Origin: Mucor racemosus | Taxonomy: Eukaryota; Mucoromycota; Mucoromycetes; Mucorales; Mucoraceae | Assembly: GCA_027405735.1 (NCBI GenBank) | Contig: JAPEHQ010000001.1 | Coordinates: 1 to 64,000 of the forward strand | Reading direction: 5' to 3' | DNA: 64,000 nucleotides | In this document: in pieces, positions 33,426-44,760 of the stretch | Position numbering within the stretch: position 1 is the stretch's first letter | Layout: the number at the start of each line of letters is the position of its first letter | The notes under the pieces: generated by a model | The model's database searches: none | What the model was told of the DNA's origin: nothing | The model's input: only the letters and a program-made list of their open reading frames with translations | Translations under genes and position numbers: made by a program

Positions 33426-35993
33426 TTAAAAGTTCATCTTTTTGCCGTGTTGTTGTTGTTGTTGTTGTCCACGAGCCTGCCGCGACTTTTCAAATTCACC
33501 ATCCATCATTGTACTAGAATCTAATTCATCTTCATCTAAAGTTTCAAGAGCATATCCTTGCCATTCATGTTCTTGTACCTTGAGTGCACTTTCTCTTTGC
33601 CAAGCAGCTTCCATTTTAGTTGCTTGATAACCTTTCCATTCTTCAGATGTTTCTGATTGAGAAGATGCACGACGAGGACTATCTGTATTACTATTAGGTC
33701 CAGGATATCCCTTCCAAACTTCTTCATCTTCTTCATCTTCTTCTTCCTTGATAACGGCAGGTGCAGGATATCCAACCCATTTCTCGGATTCAGTATTAGT
33801 TGTCAATGTTGCAATCTCGTCTTCTTCGCGGATAGGATAGCCACACCATTTTTCATCAGTAGTGCTAGTAACAACACTTTCAGCTTTCTTGGTTTGACCA
33901 TAATTACTTCCTGGAACAAATTCAGGTGCTGTAGGAGATAATCTAGATTTCTCTTTACTAGCAGAAGTCGAGTTGGATGAAGATGCACTTGAATGGGCCA
34001 AAGAATCCTTTGTTTCAGTAGAATCAGGTTTCAATGCTTCTTGTTTCTTTTCAGTATGATTTTGCTCTTGGTTGTCTACAGGTACAGCTTGATCATCTCC
34101 TTTTTCTTCCTTTTTGATTTTTTCTTTATTATTTGTGGTTTGTTCATTAGTTTCAACAGGTTTGGGTATCTCTTTCAATTCAGCTTGTTTTAATTCTACA
34201 TCTTGCATCTCAACTTCCTTTGGCTCAACATGTTGCAATTCTATTTCCTTTAATTCAACTTCTTTAGGCTCAACATCCTTGAGTTCAACTGACAAAGGAT
34301 CCATCTCTTGAATGAGTTCTTCTTGGACAATAATTTCGACATGTTGCTCTTCATCTTCTATTACAGGTGGCTCATTTCTAGGTTCCTGTTCAGGTACAAC
34401 TACTGTTACTGGCTCTTCTACTACGGCAACTGTTGTCTCTGTTGTTACTGGATGTGGTGTAACCTCGTGCTCGACAATTACTTCCTCCACAGGATCAACC
34501 AATGGTTTGTTTGCAGGTTCATTGCTATCAGTTGCTTTGGTTACTTCAAGTCCGCCGTCGCCACTGTCATTTGAATCTTGATCAGAATCAGAACCACTGT
34601 CAGAAGCATTTTGTAGAGATTGCTTATTTTTGACAGACATGTCAACTAATTCTTGTTGAATGAATTCCTCTTCTTGCTCTAGTGGTACAAAACTTGTACG
34701 TCTTGAAGCAGCCCTACTGACAGGTGGTTGAACAATTCTAGTTTCTTCAAATTCATCCGAATCGCAAGTAATTGTTTCTCCCGATTTCAAAGGCTCCACT
34801 TCAATACTTTCGTTAATGAGCTGATCTTTACGGAGATACACGCGTGACACAAGCCAGTGATGTGTGAGTTGTTCTCCAGGAGCTAAATGGTTAAGGTTAG
34901 CTACGGGAATAACGGCAGCACGTAATCCTTCTATATGAATAGCTTTAGTAGCACTGGCAGCCATTGAAGCCCTTTTGTTGTTAGGTCTCATTTGAAATAA
35001 TCCACCTGTTGATAGAATATCTTCTAGTGAAAAATCGCTAGTACAGCTATTATGTTGGCATAATTCTAAAATTGATAATTCCATGTCAAGTTTTCGAGCA
35101 CCAGGAGCCGAGAGAACAATATCACCTAAAGATAGCTGATCCTCATTATCACCTGCAGTGTAAGCAGTTACAATAGAGCGAATGGATAACAGATGAGGTT
35201 GAATCCAAGGCACAGCGATCATCATACTTCCATGTCCTTGTACATACATTTCTAATTTACTTCTTAACACCACTTGATAAGCTGCATAGTTCTTGTTGGG
35301 AGATACTAAATTTGCCAACTCACGAAACATATCTTTTGTTCGAGAACTGCAATTATGCCATAGCTTTTTATTCAATCTTCTTACTTCGGGAAACGTTAAT
35401 GCCCTGATGATTGCAGCGAAACCAGAGAAATCACGATATGCATGCAGCAGTAAATAAGCCACACGCACAAAGTGAGTGACGAGAGAGTCCTTGGTAGGAT
35501 GCACAGGTGGTACTACCTCAGAAGCAAGCTCTGAATTATTAACAAGTTCTGCCCAGTATATAAGTTGATGAGCAACACTGTGAGAGAGATAATGATGAAA
35601 ATCAACCAAATGAATAAGTTTAGTTTGTTCTTTATCAAGTTGTGAAAGAGAACGTTTATCCAGGAGCGCATTTGCATAGAGCTGACAATCTATTACAGCT
35701 ATTTGACGAGCTAGTGCATCAGAATCCCAAAATAAAGCAGTTGCTGCTTCAACAGATTGCATTTTACGAGTAAGTGAGTTGAGACGATGAGCTTCGACCT
35801 TTGAAGTTTCCAGTAAACCCCTCAATACACCGACCTGAACAGGAGGATTTGCCTTTTTAGCCTCAGTGAGTTTCTCGGTAGCCAGATTAAGAGCATTAGA
35901 ACAAATAATATAAGATTGAGCAATAGGAGATAAAGGAATTACAGGGAGACCACTATTTGTATCAGTATTATTATTATTGGCTATCGATGCCAT
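33426..35993 (-). CDS. RasGEF-like protein with WxGYP repeats
   Basis: Intron-less, 855 residues from ATG 35993. An in-frame ATG at 36074 would add a hydrophobic 27-residue leader; I judge it 5' UTR because a cytosolic signalling protein is expected and a CTAG precedes the inner start. Residues about 90-290 resemble the catalytic Cdc25/RasGEF domain: IAVIDCQLYANALLDKRSL, FHHYLSHSVAHQLIYWAE, FSGFAAIIRALTFPEVRRL and YQVVLRSKL. No N-terminal exchanger motif is seen and several stretches are divergent, so exchange activity is unproven. The rest is acidic and disordered. It holds eight tandem pentapeptides of the type VELKE (34170-34289) and five W-x-G-Y-P/Q/A motifs near the C-terminus. The end is Q-rich. 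It shares a promoter region of under 200 bp with the F-box gene. Confidence 0.75.
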   Translation of the reverse strand: MASIANNNNTDTNSGLPVIPLSPIAQSYIICSNALNLATEKLTEAKKANPPVQVGVLRGLLETSKVEAHRLNSLTRKMQSVEAATALFWDSDALARQIAVIDCQLYANALLDKRSLSQLDKEQTKLIHLVDFHHYLSHSVAHQLIYWAELVNNSELASEVVPPVHPTKDSLVTHFVRVAYLLLHAYRDFSGFAAIIRALTFPEVRRLNKKLWHNCSSRTKDMFRELANLVSPNKNYAAYQVVLRSKLEMYVQGHGSMMIAVPWIQPHLLSIRSIVTAYTAGDNEDQLSLGDIVLSAPGARKLDMELSILELCQHNSCTSDFSLEDILSTGGLFQMRPNNKRASMAASATKAIHIEGLRAAVIPVANLNHLAPGEQLTHHWLVSRVYLRKDQLINESIEVEPLKSGETITCDSDEFEETRIVQPPVSRAASRRTSFVPLEQEEEFIQQELVDMSVKNKQSLQNASDSGSDSDQDSNDSGDGGLEVTKATDSNEPANKPLVDPVEEVIVEHEVTPHPVTTETTVAVVEEPVTVVVPEQEPRNEPPVIEDEEQHVEIIVQEELIQEMDPLSVELKDVEPKEVELKEIELQHVEPKEVEMQDVELKQAELKEIPKPVETNEQTTNNKEKIKKEEKGDDQAVPVDNQEQNHTEKKQEALKPDSTETKDSLAHSSASSSNSTSASKEKSRLSPTAPEFVPGSNYGQTKKAESVVTSTTDEKWCGYPIREEDEIATLTTNTESEKWVGYPAPAVIKEEEDEEDEEVWKGYPGPNSNTDSPRRASSQSETSEEWKGYQATKMEAAWQRESALKVQEHEWQGYALETLDEDELDSSTMMDGEFEKSRQARGQQQQQQHGKKMNF

Positions 35994-36189
35994 TTTTTGT
36001 CTAGAAAATAATGAATAAATCCTATAGTTTAAGTAAAGAAGAAGAAGAGAAGAAGAAAGAACAAACCATGGCAAAAAACACGGGGCCTCTCATTTAAAAT
36101 AAGGGTGGAGTTTGGTTGTTATTTTGCACTACCTTGGAAATTGATTACAGAAAGAAATAATTGGTTCTTTTTCAGTAGTTTGCATTATC

Positions 36190-38298
36190 ATGATTGAAAT
36201 ACCCTTTGAACTCGTAGAAGAGATAGTATCGACTCTCCCCAACAATGATAAAATTCAATGCTTATTAGTATCTAAAAGATGGTATACAAGTCTGTATCGA
36301 GTATTGGTTCATACAGTAGTAGTAGAACGCAGAAGGCAGTTGAAGCAGTTTTTACAGATTATCAGCCAATATGATGATATTGTGGGGCCATATGTTCGAC
36401 AATTTTATCTAAGAAATAGGGTGGGGATGACAAAAGAAGAGTTTCAAATACTAGGTAGATATTGTCCGCATATTGAAGTGCTCAAATTTCGAGAATGGAG
36501 ACATTACAAAGAACCTGCTTTGAGTCAATTCAAGAATATAAAGCAAATTCCAAAAGTATACGACCTTATAAAAGGCCAAACGGCTCTACAAGAAACAGGG
36601 AAAACCTTGACGCATCTGGATTTAGGAGCACGTATCGTACGAGATTTGGTTTTGCAAAACTGGCTTATACCTTTTTTATGCTTTGGTACCAATTTGACAC
36701 ATTTAGGATTGGATGGTTTTTACAATCCTACAACGCGAGTAGGACAATTAGAGTTCAATTTTGTAACTTGGAACTTGCTACACCTATTATGCAAACATTT
36801 GACCAGCATCGAAATTCATACAGTGACATTAACAGCTACTAATCCACAAGCTGAAAATATGAAAACGATGGTTGAGGAGAATTCAGTGCTAGTCCAACCA
36901 AGATTGAAACATCTCATCCTAAGAAATTTGAGTCTCGATGATCCCATTTGGCTTACTTGGTTGAGTAGAATATATCCGAATTTAACTGTACTGGATATGC
37001 GTTTTGATCTCAATGCATTTGTAAATTTTGATGAAACAGTTCAAAAGTTGGATAGAAATGTCTGTCAACAAACATTTACTGACATGGCTCATCATTTGAA
37101 TAACCTACACTCGCTCAGTCTGGAGTTTATCAAATCATCACATTTTCCAGGAAAACTCTTTTTTGACATCTTTACAGAAAAGAAAGTACGCTTAGAGAAA
37201 TTGGCTATCAGATATAATACAGATATCTTTTTATCGAGAAAGGGGTTTGATATGGGCACATTAGAATCAATTGTAGATGGGCAAATATCTTCAATCAAAG
37301 CATTAGATATTGACATGTGGGCCAGATCACACGAATACTTTTACGAGTTCTTAGAGCCATTATCGGTATGCTCTCGGCTAGTTGATTTAACTCTTTCCAG
37401 TGATGATTTTGGAAAATTCAACTTTAATCCTATCCCTATGGACATGATTCTAGATCAATGTGTTCATTTGACAGGGCTACGTTTAGCGCGAACTGCTCTC
37501 ACTATCAATGATAAATATACAGTACACTCTATTCATCCATTAAAGAAGCTCGTTATCACTGTTGCCCGTGTATCAAAACAACTATTTCGATATTTAGGTG
37601 TAAGATGTCCTCAAATCACACATTTGGAGATTTGCACAAGCTCTTGGATGCCTCGTGAAATGGAGATGAGGATAGATATGCCCAGCCATAAATTTGAGTT
37701 TCTACGTATTTCTGACCTAAATAAATTAAATGTTCCACGATTGGAAGGTAATTTAGGAAGCGGAACATCCGTTAATATCTTTGCTGTTACTCAGTTTGAC
37801 AGAGTTTACCCGCAGATGGAACGCTATAGAAAGAAGCAATGTGATTACATACCATCTATTAACGATTTGACATGTTGGTACCATTTGTATGAAATAGATG
37901 ACGGCAGATTAAGATATCCACCATCGGCATTGCGAAAATTGCACCGCGCAGAAGTAAGTAGCTTGCAGTATCTAGTCAACTTTTACAATGAAAATCACCA
38001 GCGAGATCAAATGGGCTCAAATGGTTATATGGTGGATCGATATGTGTCCAAAAGAATTGGAGGGATGATATTCAGTACGGTTTTATTCATATTAGATGCA
38101 AATCAATTATTCATTTACAGTACAATTACAATGACATTAAATGGCCCAAATTATAAAATAAAAGTGTGTGGACTGTTCAATATTATGTGGGCTAATTTTT
38201 CGATACATTTAACATGTAAGTTCCCTTACTGCCATATACTATATCTTACAGAAAGGTGTGATTTACGGGTTTTCAATTTAAAAATAAGGGTCGATTGA
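36190..38298 (+). CDS. F-box protein with leucine-rich repeats
   Basis: Single exon, 702 residues. Residues 2-40 (IEIPFELVEEIVSTLPNND, then LLVSKRWYTSLYRVL) form an F-box, the Skp1-binding module of SCF ubiquitin ligases. The remainder has degenerate leucine-rich repeats, for example LTHLDLGARI, LTHLGLDGF, LKHLILRNLSL, LTVLDMRFDL and LTGLRLARTAL. These probably bind the substrate, which is unknown. Such F-box/LRR genes form large families in Mucorales. The last about 60 residues (after ISTVLF) look less regular. A GTAAGT at 38219 with an AG 36 bp on is too short for an intron, so I kept the long frame. Confidence 0.8.
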   Translation: MIEIPFELVEEIVSTLPNNDKIQCLLVSKRWYTSLYRVLVHTVVVERRRQLKQFLQIISQYDDIVGPYVRQFYLRNRVGMTKEEFQILGRYCPHIEVLKFREWRHYKEPALSQFKNIKQIPKVYDLIKGQTALQETGKTLTHLDLGARIVRDLVLQNWLIPFLCFGTNLTHLGLDGFYNPTTRVGQLEFNFVTWNLLHLLCKHLTSIEIHTVTLTATNPQAENMKTMVEENSVLVQPRLKHLILRNLSLDDPIWLTWLSRIYPNLTVLDMRFDLNAFVNFDETVQKLDRNVCQQTFTDMAHHLNNLHSLSLEFIKSSHFPGKLFFDIFTEKKVRLEKLAIRYNTDIFLSRKGFDMGTLESIVDGQISSIKALDIDMWARSHEYFYEFLEPLSVCSRLVDLTLSSDDFGKFNFNPIPMDMILDQCVHLTGLRLARTALTINDKYTVHSIHPLKKLVITVARVSKQLFRYLGVRCPQITHLEICTSSWMPREMEMRIDMPSHKFEFLRISDLNKLNVPRLEGNLGSGTSVNIFAVTQFDRVYPQMERYRKKQCDYIPSINDLTCWYHLYEIDDGRLRYPPSALRKLHRAEVSSLQYLVNFYNENHQRDQMGSNGYMVDRYVSKRIGGMIFSTVLFILDANQLFIYSTITMTLNGPNYKIKVCGLFNIMWANFSIHLTCKFPYCHILYLTERCDLRVFNLKIRVD

Positions 38299-38449
38299 TG
38301 ATTATCGTTTACTTTGTTTTTTAATGAATAACAACAAGCATTAAAATTTTTAAGCGTACTTGAAATGCTAACGTTGAATAAATCTTTTACTATTCTAATG
38401 CATCGTTTATTATGCACTTGAATAAATTCTTTAAACATCTGACTTTCGT

Positions 38450-40192
38450 TTTCACTACTAAAAATTAAAAATTCTGAGGCTCCATATCTTTACAACAAAT
38501 TAAGTAATACGAACATTTTTCAATAATAAAACTTGTTTTTAAACACTCTACAACATATTTTGGTATAAAAAGTTTTTGAGCACTTTTTTTTTTATTTCAT
38601 TTTTTTTACCATTTTTATGATAGATTTCAAAATATTCGTTAAATTGAGCAGCATGTTTTTTACCTCCAACTAATCAAGCTCCTGGAGCTCTCTTGAACCC
38701 AATTTAGTTTTTTTTTAAATATTAATTTTTCGTGGAGATATCCTTAAAAATGTGTACAAAAAGATACCTTCATTTCTGGCTTCCATTTTCCCCTTGTATA
38801 CCCTCATCCTAAATTCTGAATTTGAAAAAAAATTAACAAAAATCTCATTTTCTCCACGAAACATGCAGCCAGAAGGTCCAACAATAGCTAGATCGATAGA
38901 TAATTTTATTTTGCATTATTTGCAATACTTGAATTTAAAATATACTTACAAAAAGTGATGCGTATGTTCAAAAAACCTCCAAAATTTCAATCGCATTTTG
39001 TGCAAAATTTAATGTAAAATATTTGTTTGAATTTTGTTTAGCTGGACACAGAATTTAAAACTGTACAAAAACTATTTAACAAGCTATGTCAACTTACTTT
39101 GCAGTTCATGAGCCATTAAGCAATTTTGTTTTTTTGATCATTTTCTGGTCGATTTGTCATTATATCAATTTTGAAACTCAGTTACCATATGGTTAAGCTG
39201 TAATATAGCCTATTATTTTGATTATCTCGACGAAGAATCAATATTTTTCGCTGAAACAAAAAAATAAAAGTAGCTTAGAGTTGGATCTATCTTGTGAATA
39301 CTGTATAAAAAATTAATACTTTAATTTAGATGCCCAATTTTTCTAATTAATTTTAGGTAAATCTTGGTCAATTATGGTCAATATACCAATATATGGCCAG
39401 TGCACTAATACTCTGGGATTAATATTTCTATTTTCCAAGAGATATCAATGGCCTATGAAGTGAAGGTACATCTTCTTTGAAGACTTTACGTGATTCGACT
39501 GAATATCAAGCGAAAACATTTGAAACCCAATTAAAAACCATCTAAAACCTACTTTCCTACAGCTGTAAAAACCAACAACAATAACCTCATCTCAATGAAT
39601 TTTAATCCTATTAACTTCCACCTTTACATGAGGGTAGATACATACCTTGGGCACAAGGATCTCAAAGGGCAACTTCCACAACCTGCTGCATGTTGAGAAA
39701 ATTAATGCCAAAGTGCACTTATACTTTACTGCGCCCTTTTAATGAAAACAATCAAAAATGCGATTTTTATAAATAATGATCCAGGTAAGCTGCCATTCTA
39801 CATGAGTGTAGATATGGGTAGTAGATATTCCAAGTATATCCAATATCAGCTTGCATTGTGTAAATCATTGCGCATCCAGTAAATTTGAACAAAGAAGCGT
39901 TGATTGCCTGCTGTTCACACCCACTAAAGTCAGTAATAAGCTCACCAGTTCTTGCCAAATATTGATCCAAATAAGCACCCGTTGCAATGGTAAGTATTTT
40001 CAATGCTAATCTACGGAATTTCAAAAGGTTCAGCCTCCCCGAGTTGATGTAGAAATGGAGAAATCCAAACTCGTACTTGCTTAACCTATTTGTAGTATGG
40101 ACTGTTTCAGATATTCGGAGCATTTTCATAAAATCAAATAATGGATCAAATTTGAATTTTGAAGTTGTATTTGATACATAGTGGATATACAA
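38450..40192 (-). repeat. R2 repeat, copy 3 (longest, with coding remnant)
   Basis: The most complete copy. On the minus strand a 141-codon open frame (40192-39767) is followed by about 1.3 kb of tail. The tail includes TTTCAGCGAAAAATATTGA and, in inverted form, ACGAAAAATTAATATTT, and the undisturbed MITE site CTATCGATCTAGCTATTG. It aligns with copies 1 and 2 along its length, including TGGCAGCTTACCTGGAT, which corresponds to TGGCAGCTTACTTGGAT at 15329. Confidence 0.8.
39767..40192 (-). pseudogene. Coding remnant at the head of R2
   Basis: 141 codons open without an initial ATG (the frame begins at TTG). It contains FDFMKMLRISETVHTTNRL, TIATGAYLDQYLARTGEL, GCEQQAINASLFKFTG and a C-terminal AAYLDHYL. 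Nucleotide and protein similarity to 62377-62530 (LAIATGAHLDSYSLRRTDGL) shows that this coding part is itself repeated. I do not recognise the family. The N-terminus is missing, so this is probably the 3' end of a longer element-encoded protein. Confidence 0.5.
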
Positions 40193-40831
40193 AAAACATA
40201 TCTTGATTTTACTAGCTAACAGCTATTTTTGAAGAAGTATTCCATCTGCAGTAAAATATGGGTGTAAAAAAGCGATAAAGAATACTGTTAAAATCCTTCT
40301 TTATTAAAATATGGATAATGTGCAATAAAATGGTTATTCTACGTCTCTATTTATATTATTTGGTGATTATTTACTATCTTGCAATTGCATTGCAATTGTC
40401 AACGATTCCATTAATTTTGAGTATAAATGTTGGGTTGTTTGGTTATTGATTTGGTGGATCAAGAACGGTGTTTTAAATATAGTTTGTCAATCATGCTTTC
40501 AGAACAGCCCTTACTTGTTCTACTTGATAAGTATGTACTTTTTGTATCTTTTTATTTGGGATATCCCACATTACTTTAGTATTTTAGTATCTCTTATTTG
40601 AGTATTATACCCTTGCTATCTTTATGCAATTGTCTATTTACTATATAGTCTTATCTTTGATAGCATGGTTTCAAATGAGATGACATTTAATTTAGGTATT
40701 TTATGATGGGAATCTAGCTTAGTTCACTTCACCATCATTTTCGACAAGAAACCTCTCTTCCTCTGCTTCAAAAAAATTGAAGGAACTGGAAAAATTCTTG
40801 TAATAATCAATAAATATTGATCCAATACTAC
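40193..40831. other. Intergenic, nothing recognised
   Basis: AT-rich spacer between R2 copy 3 and X copy 2. Confidence 0.5.
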
Positions 40832-41965
40832 GGCCGGCCTGTGCTGCGCAAGATAATTTCGTTGTGTCCAGGTGGGCTCCACACTATAGCCTGAGTTGTT
40901 GTGCCCACTGAATATGGCTAAAAAGATAACAAGATGCACATGAGTACAACAAAGAAAACTGCACAACACGAGCACAACACTAAGCCTGTACGTGCAGAAT
41001 TATAGATCTGTCCAAGTCCATGCCATTAACCGCATGTGTGCATAATAGTAGAATTGCCCTAAGCATGTCATTATTCATTATCCCTATTTATACATAACAA
41101 CAAAATCTGACCATGAGCATAACGAGCTAATCCTTTGAGCACAAATTGGTTTGCACATGAACATTGTGCCTTTCTCAAACTTCCATTGCATTTTTTATTG
41201 GAATAGGTTTTTAAACTACATCTGCGTTTATTAATATAGATTATATATAGACAATACAGTTCAATACGTTATTGATGTCGAGCAATACATGCAACAGGCA
41301 ATATATTTACGATTGTCGTATATTTTCAGGATTGATAAATAGTACTTAAAAAAGAATACAATTATAAAAGAATGAGTAATTAATCAGTTCTTCAACTGTA
41401 TAATAAAAACAAGATATCGTTTATTTAGATATAAAAGTATGGCCTTTTATATTGATTTGACATTGAGATCCTGAGATGTAATTTAAGGCACTATTGAACC
41501 ATTGGATCTGTTTAATAGTAATCTATGGATTGAAATGGATCAATCATAATTTAACCGTTCTTGCAGAGCTTGTGAGTTGTCTTGTTTCAATGCTGCGCTA
41601 CATATGCTTGGATGTTGATTTGATAGCTACATGATTGGTTAACTGCTGGGATGAAATAATGTGGTGTCATAATTGAGGTCAAAGCGTTCTTGGTAATTAC
41701 TGGATTAAACTTGATACGCTAGGAGTTTCTTATATCCGATATCAAGACTTGCACTTCAATACATGTCGTAGTCAATAGATTGTAAGATGTATTGATACTG
41801 TAGAAGGTGATAATGTATGATACTAGTAGGTGGAATACACCAACGATTATCATCATTTGTAAATATGTTTATAGCTATAATATTTACAGCAACAATGGTT
41901 TTTGCTCGAGCATAAACTTAAATAACACTTACTGCTTAAATTTTTATGCAAGCCAAATCTAAAAC
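40832..41965 (-). repeat. X repeat, copy 2 (interrupted by a solo LTR)
   Basis: Reverse-strand copy of 12951-13566, split into 41965-41843 and 41313-40832 by the LTR between them. Shared blocks include CTCGAGCAAAAACCATTG, ATGCAATGGAA and CACAGGCCGGCCGTAGT. It is followed by a different flank than copy 1, which supports the X boundary near 40832. Confidence 0.8.
41314..41842 (-). mobile_element. Solo LTR of family 1 with 5-bp duplication
   Basis: On the minus strand it runs from TGGTGTATTCC to ATATACGACA, 529 bp. ACGAT (plus strand) lies on both sides, at 41309-41313 and 41843-41847. X copy 1 has the same position with a single ATCGT and no LTR. TATAAAAGGCC and AATAAACGATA are present about 20 bp apart. 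Confidence 0.93.
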
Positions 41966-43021
41966 AGTAATAGATGTTGTGCTGAACTAGGATACTATTT
42001 CCCCACATAAGAAATTAAATGTTATCTCACATAAAACCATGCTCTAATATTTCAATAGAGATAACATGAATTTAACAGTAAATACAGAAAGTATTAGTAA
42101 TTTAACATATAAATAAAATAGACCGAATCATAAACAAAGCAAATTGATTCATAAAATAAGCTGAAGAAACACATAGATCAAAGTAAGGATTGCTCTATGC
42201 GGATCATTAACAAATATGCCAAAAAACGGGCATTAAAAGACCGCCTTGATTATGTAAATCAAGAAGCTCAATATAAACTTTAAAATCACAAACAAACTAA
42301 TTGATTTACCAAAAAGAATAAACATATGGATATTGCATGAAGACAATGGAATCATGCTTCAATCATTTAATAAGTAGCATGATGATATATGTATGGAATG
42401 CAGCATTGTCTGATTCGCATGTTAAACATCACGGTTTGACAGAAGTCCTAAGTTGGTAATTCGGTTATTCCTAATTCTGATAGATCACTGACAGTTACGG
42501 TGCAACTCCCAGATATAACAAAAGCACAACTAATATAAATAGAGTAGAAATATAGACCTATTGCACACGATCCATTTTTTGAATAAAGAAGGATTTAAAC
42601 TGTATCTTTTTTCAAAGCTTTTATTCTACATTTTACTGCAGATGTTACGTTATCACTCATAAAATATAAACAAATTTACCATCTTTAAACTTACTATTTC
42701 AGTTTATTACAATTGTCAGCTGTAAAAAGAGTTGTTTTCAAGCATACTTACACTCAAAACTATAGTAGTTAGTTAAGACATTAGATTATTATTCTTTTTT
42801 TTTTCTATATCATTTGAAATTTTATCACTTTTCTGGAACATTTCTTAAGATTTTAGCCAGTTCTAGCTTTTCATTCATTGAGTAGATATAAATATCATGT
42901 TGCCTTCGATTTGATCTGGTAATCAAGAAATACGTCCAAAAATACAGTAGTAAATAATGATATTTGATCTTAGAATGCACTTAAATGAAAATATCACTAT
43001 CTAATATAGACTGCTACCTAT
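41966..43021. other. Intergenic, nothing recognised
   Basis: AT-rich repeat field without gene evidence. Confidence 0.45.
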
Positions 43022-43330
43022 TGATCATCAAAATATGCTTATGTTAAATAAAAACTAGAAAATTTAATCAAGTAAAGAGATTGTCGTTTATTAAAAGGAA
43101 ATAAAGAGCGTTTATATACTAATTGAGTTGAGGGAAATCATGATGTCATAAGGATTATAGGTGTTATCTGTTATACTAATGTTTCATGATGGTGGAACGT
43201 CATGCTTTAATGCCATGCTGTAATACCATGCTGGAACTGTGGTTCCGTTGATGTTTAATAGACTTGAATTTCGGTTCCTGAACTAAGGTTTTACTTTTGG
43301 ATTTGACATCCAGTTAAGAATGATACATCA
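43022..43330 (-). mobile_element. Solo LTR of family 2, second copy
   Basis: 309 bp, on the minus strand from TGATGTATCATTC to GATGATCA. CCTAT flanks it on both sides (43017-43021 and 43331-43335). It shares TCAAATCCAAAA, TATATAAACGC and AATAAACGA with 26795-27138. Confidence 0.88.
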
Positions 43331-44710
43331 CCTATATTAAAAGCATTAGTCCCTTATGTTAGTATGCATATTCAGATAGAAGGAAAGAATAATACCAGCT
43401 TGATAATAGTCTGATATGCCTTATCAAACGATGAATATGTCATTAGAATATGAAAAAAAAGAGAGAAGCAACACACGTAGAAAAGAATTTTCAAGATTTT
43501 ACATTATTTAACGCAATTAAAATCCTGCTAAATTGCTCATTTCAGTCGATGTAAAAGCAGCATTATTACAGCGCATGGATCATAAACTAAACGAAATAGA
43601 CAATATCTGCTGTTATCATAGAAACATATATTTTTCTATCAGAAAAATCGTCTGTTATGTTATGTCAATACTCATCATTGGTTTCACATCCAAGGTCACA
43701 GTCTATAATTAGTGTTACAGTAAATCAATGCAGATCATTGACTTACATCATATTCTTAGATAGTAAAACCCTAGTAATAGTTATAATTAATTTGTATAAA
43801 TACATCCAAAGGATGTATTGTTAATAAACTTGTCATATTCTGGCAAGATTATTTATATAGACTCTTTTGAAACTTCATGTTATATCATACATTCATTAAA
43901 AAGTTGCAAAAGCGAGCCCGTATAGCAACGCCGTAATTGAGCATAGCAAAATGGAACGGCTAAGTGTCTTATACTATGGTATATCGGTATATCTAAGTTT
44001 TAAATAAAAAAGTGTTTCTTTTTTTTAACTTTTTTTATATTTAACCATGTACGGTCTGAAAATTCAGACTTTGTAGCGGACATTTTCGGGATTCATTTCA
44101 TCCTTACCAACACTCATGATTTTGATCAAAAAACAGAAAAATCAAATTTTGATACCAAAATCAACGTTTAAATATACCACATTGTGAGAGAAAATTGTAG
44201 GCATGGCTAATACACATTTCATAAAAACTTAATATTAAATGTTAAGTAATAAAAATTTGCACTTTTTCCCCAAAAACGGAATTTTGATTAAAGGATTTTC
44301 ATGTAATATTTTACAATAAAAATGTTTGTTGTTTTTTATTGAGCAAATAGAGCTCTAAATTCTGTATATGTGTATATTTTTTGTTTTAATAGTTGGTAGT
44401 ATAATTAACTCTAGATTTGCAAAACCAAAAAAAAAAAATTAAAAAATGTCAAAATTGATGATCTGCACAAAAATAATTTTCTAAATTAATATTCCGCTTA
44501 TAAGCCTTGTAAGTCTTAAAAATAAGAGATTTCATAATACTTGAGAACTTTTTCAAGAATTAATGATGCTGTACCCACTTGATTCAAGCTTATTACTGTA
44601 AATATTTATACATGCTAACATTGTGTGGCAGTTTATTTAATGATAATATAGTCTTACTTTATAATTATTGCGCTAGAGGTGATTTACATTAAGTTTTAGT
44701 TTCATCTCTC
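43331..44710. other. Intergenic, nothing recognised
   Basis: About 1.4 kb of AT-rich sequence without supported features. Confidence 0.45.
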
Positions 44711-44760
44711 CATAAACATAAACATAAACATAAACATAAACATAAACATAAACATAAACA
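44711..44760. repeat. Hexanucleotide microsatellite (CATAAA)8
   Basis: Eight perfect copies plus two bases. It directly truncates the dynein intermediate-chain remnant at its right side. It is not a telomeric motif. Confidence 0.95.

Noticed and set aside
35994..36074. Hydrophobic N-terminal leader of the RasGEF-like protein
   Set aside because: The 27 extra residues would make a membrane anchor unexpected for the family. The segment lies in the short divergent promoter and probably belongs to the 5' UTR.
38216..38254. Intron near the end of the F-box gene
   Set aside because: GTAAGT to TACAG spans only 36 bp, shorter than any other intron in the window, and splicing would create an immediate stop.
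44711..44760. Interstitial telomere repeat
   Set aside because: CATAAA is not a TTAGGG-type motif, and the array is a short perfect microsatellite.
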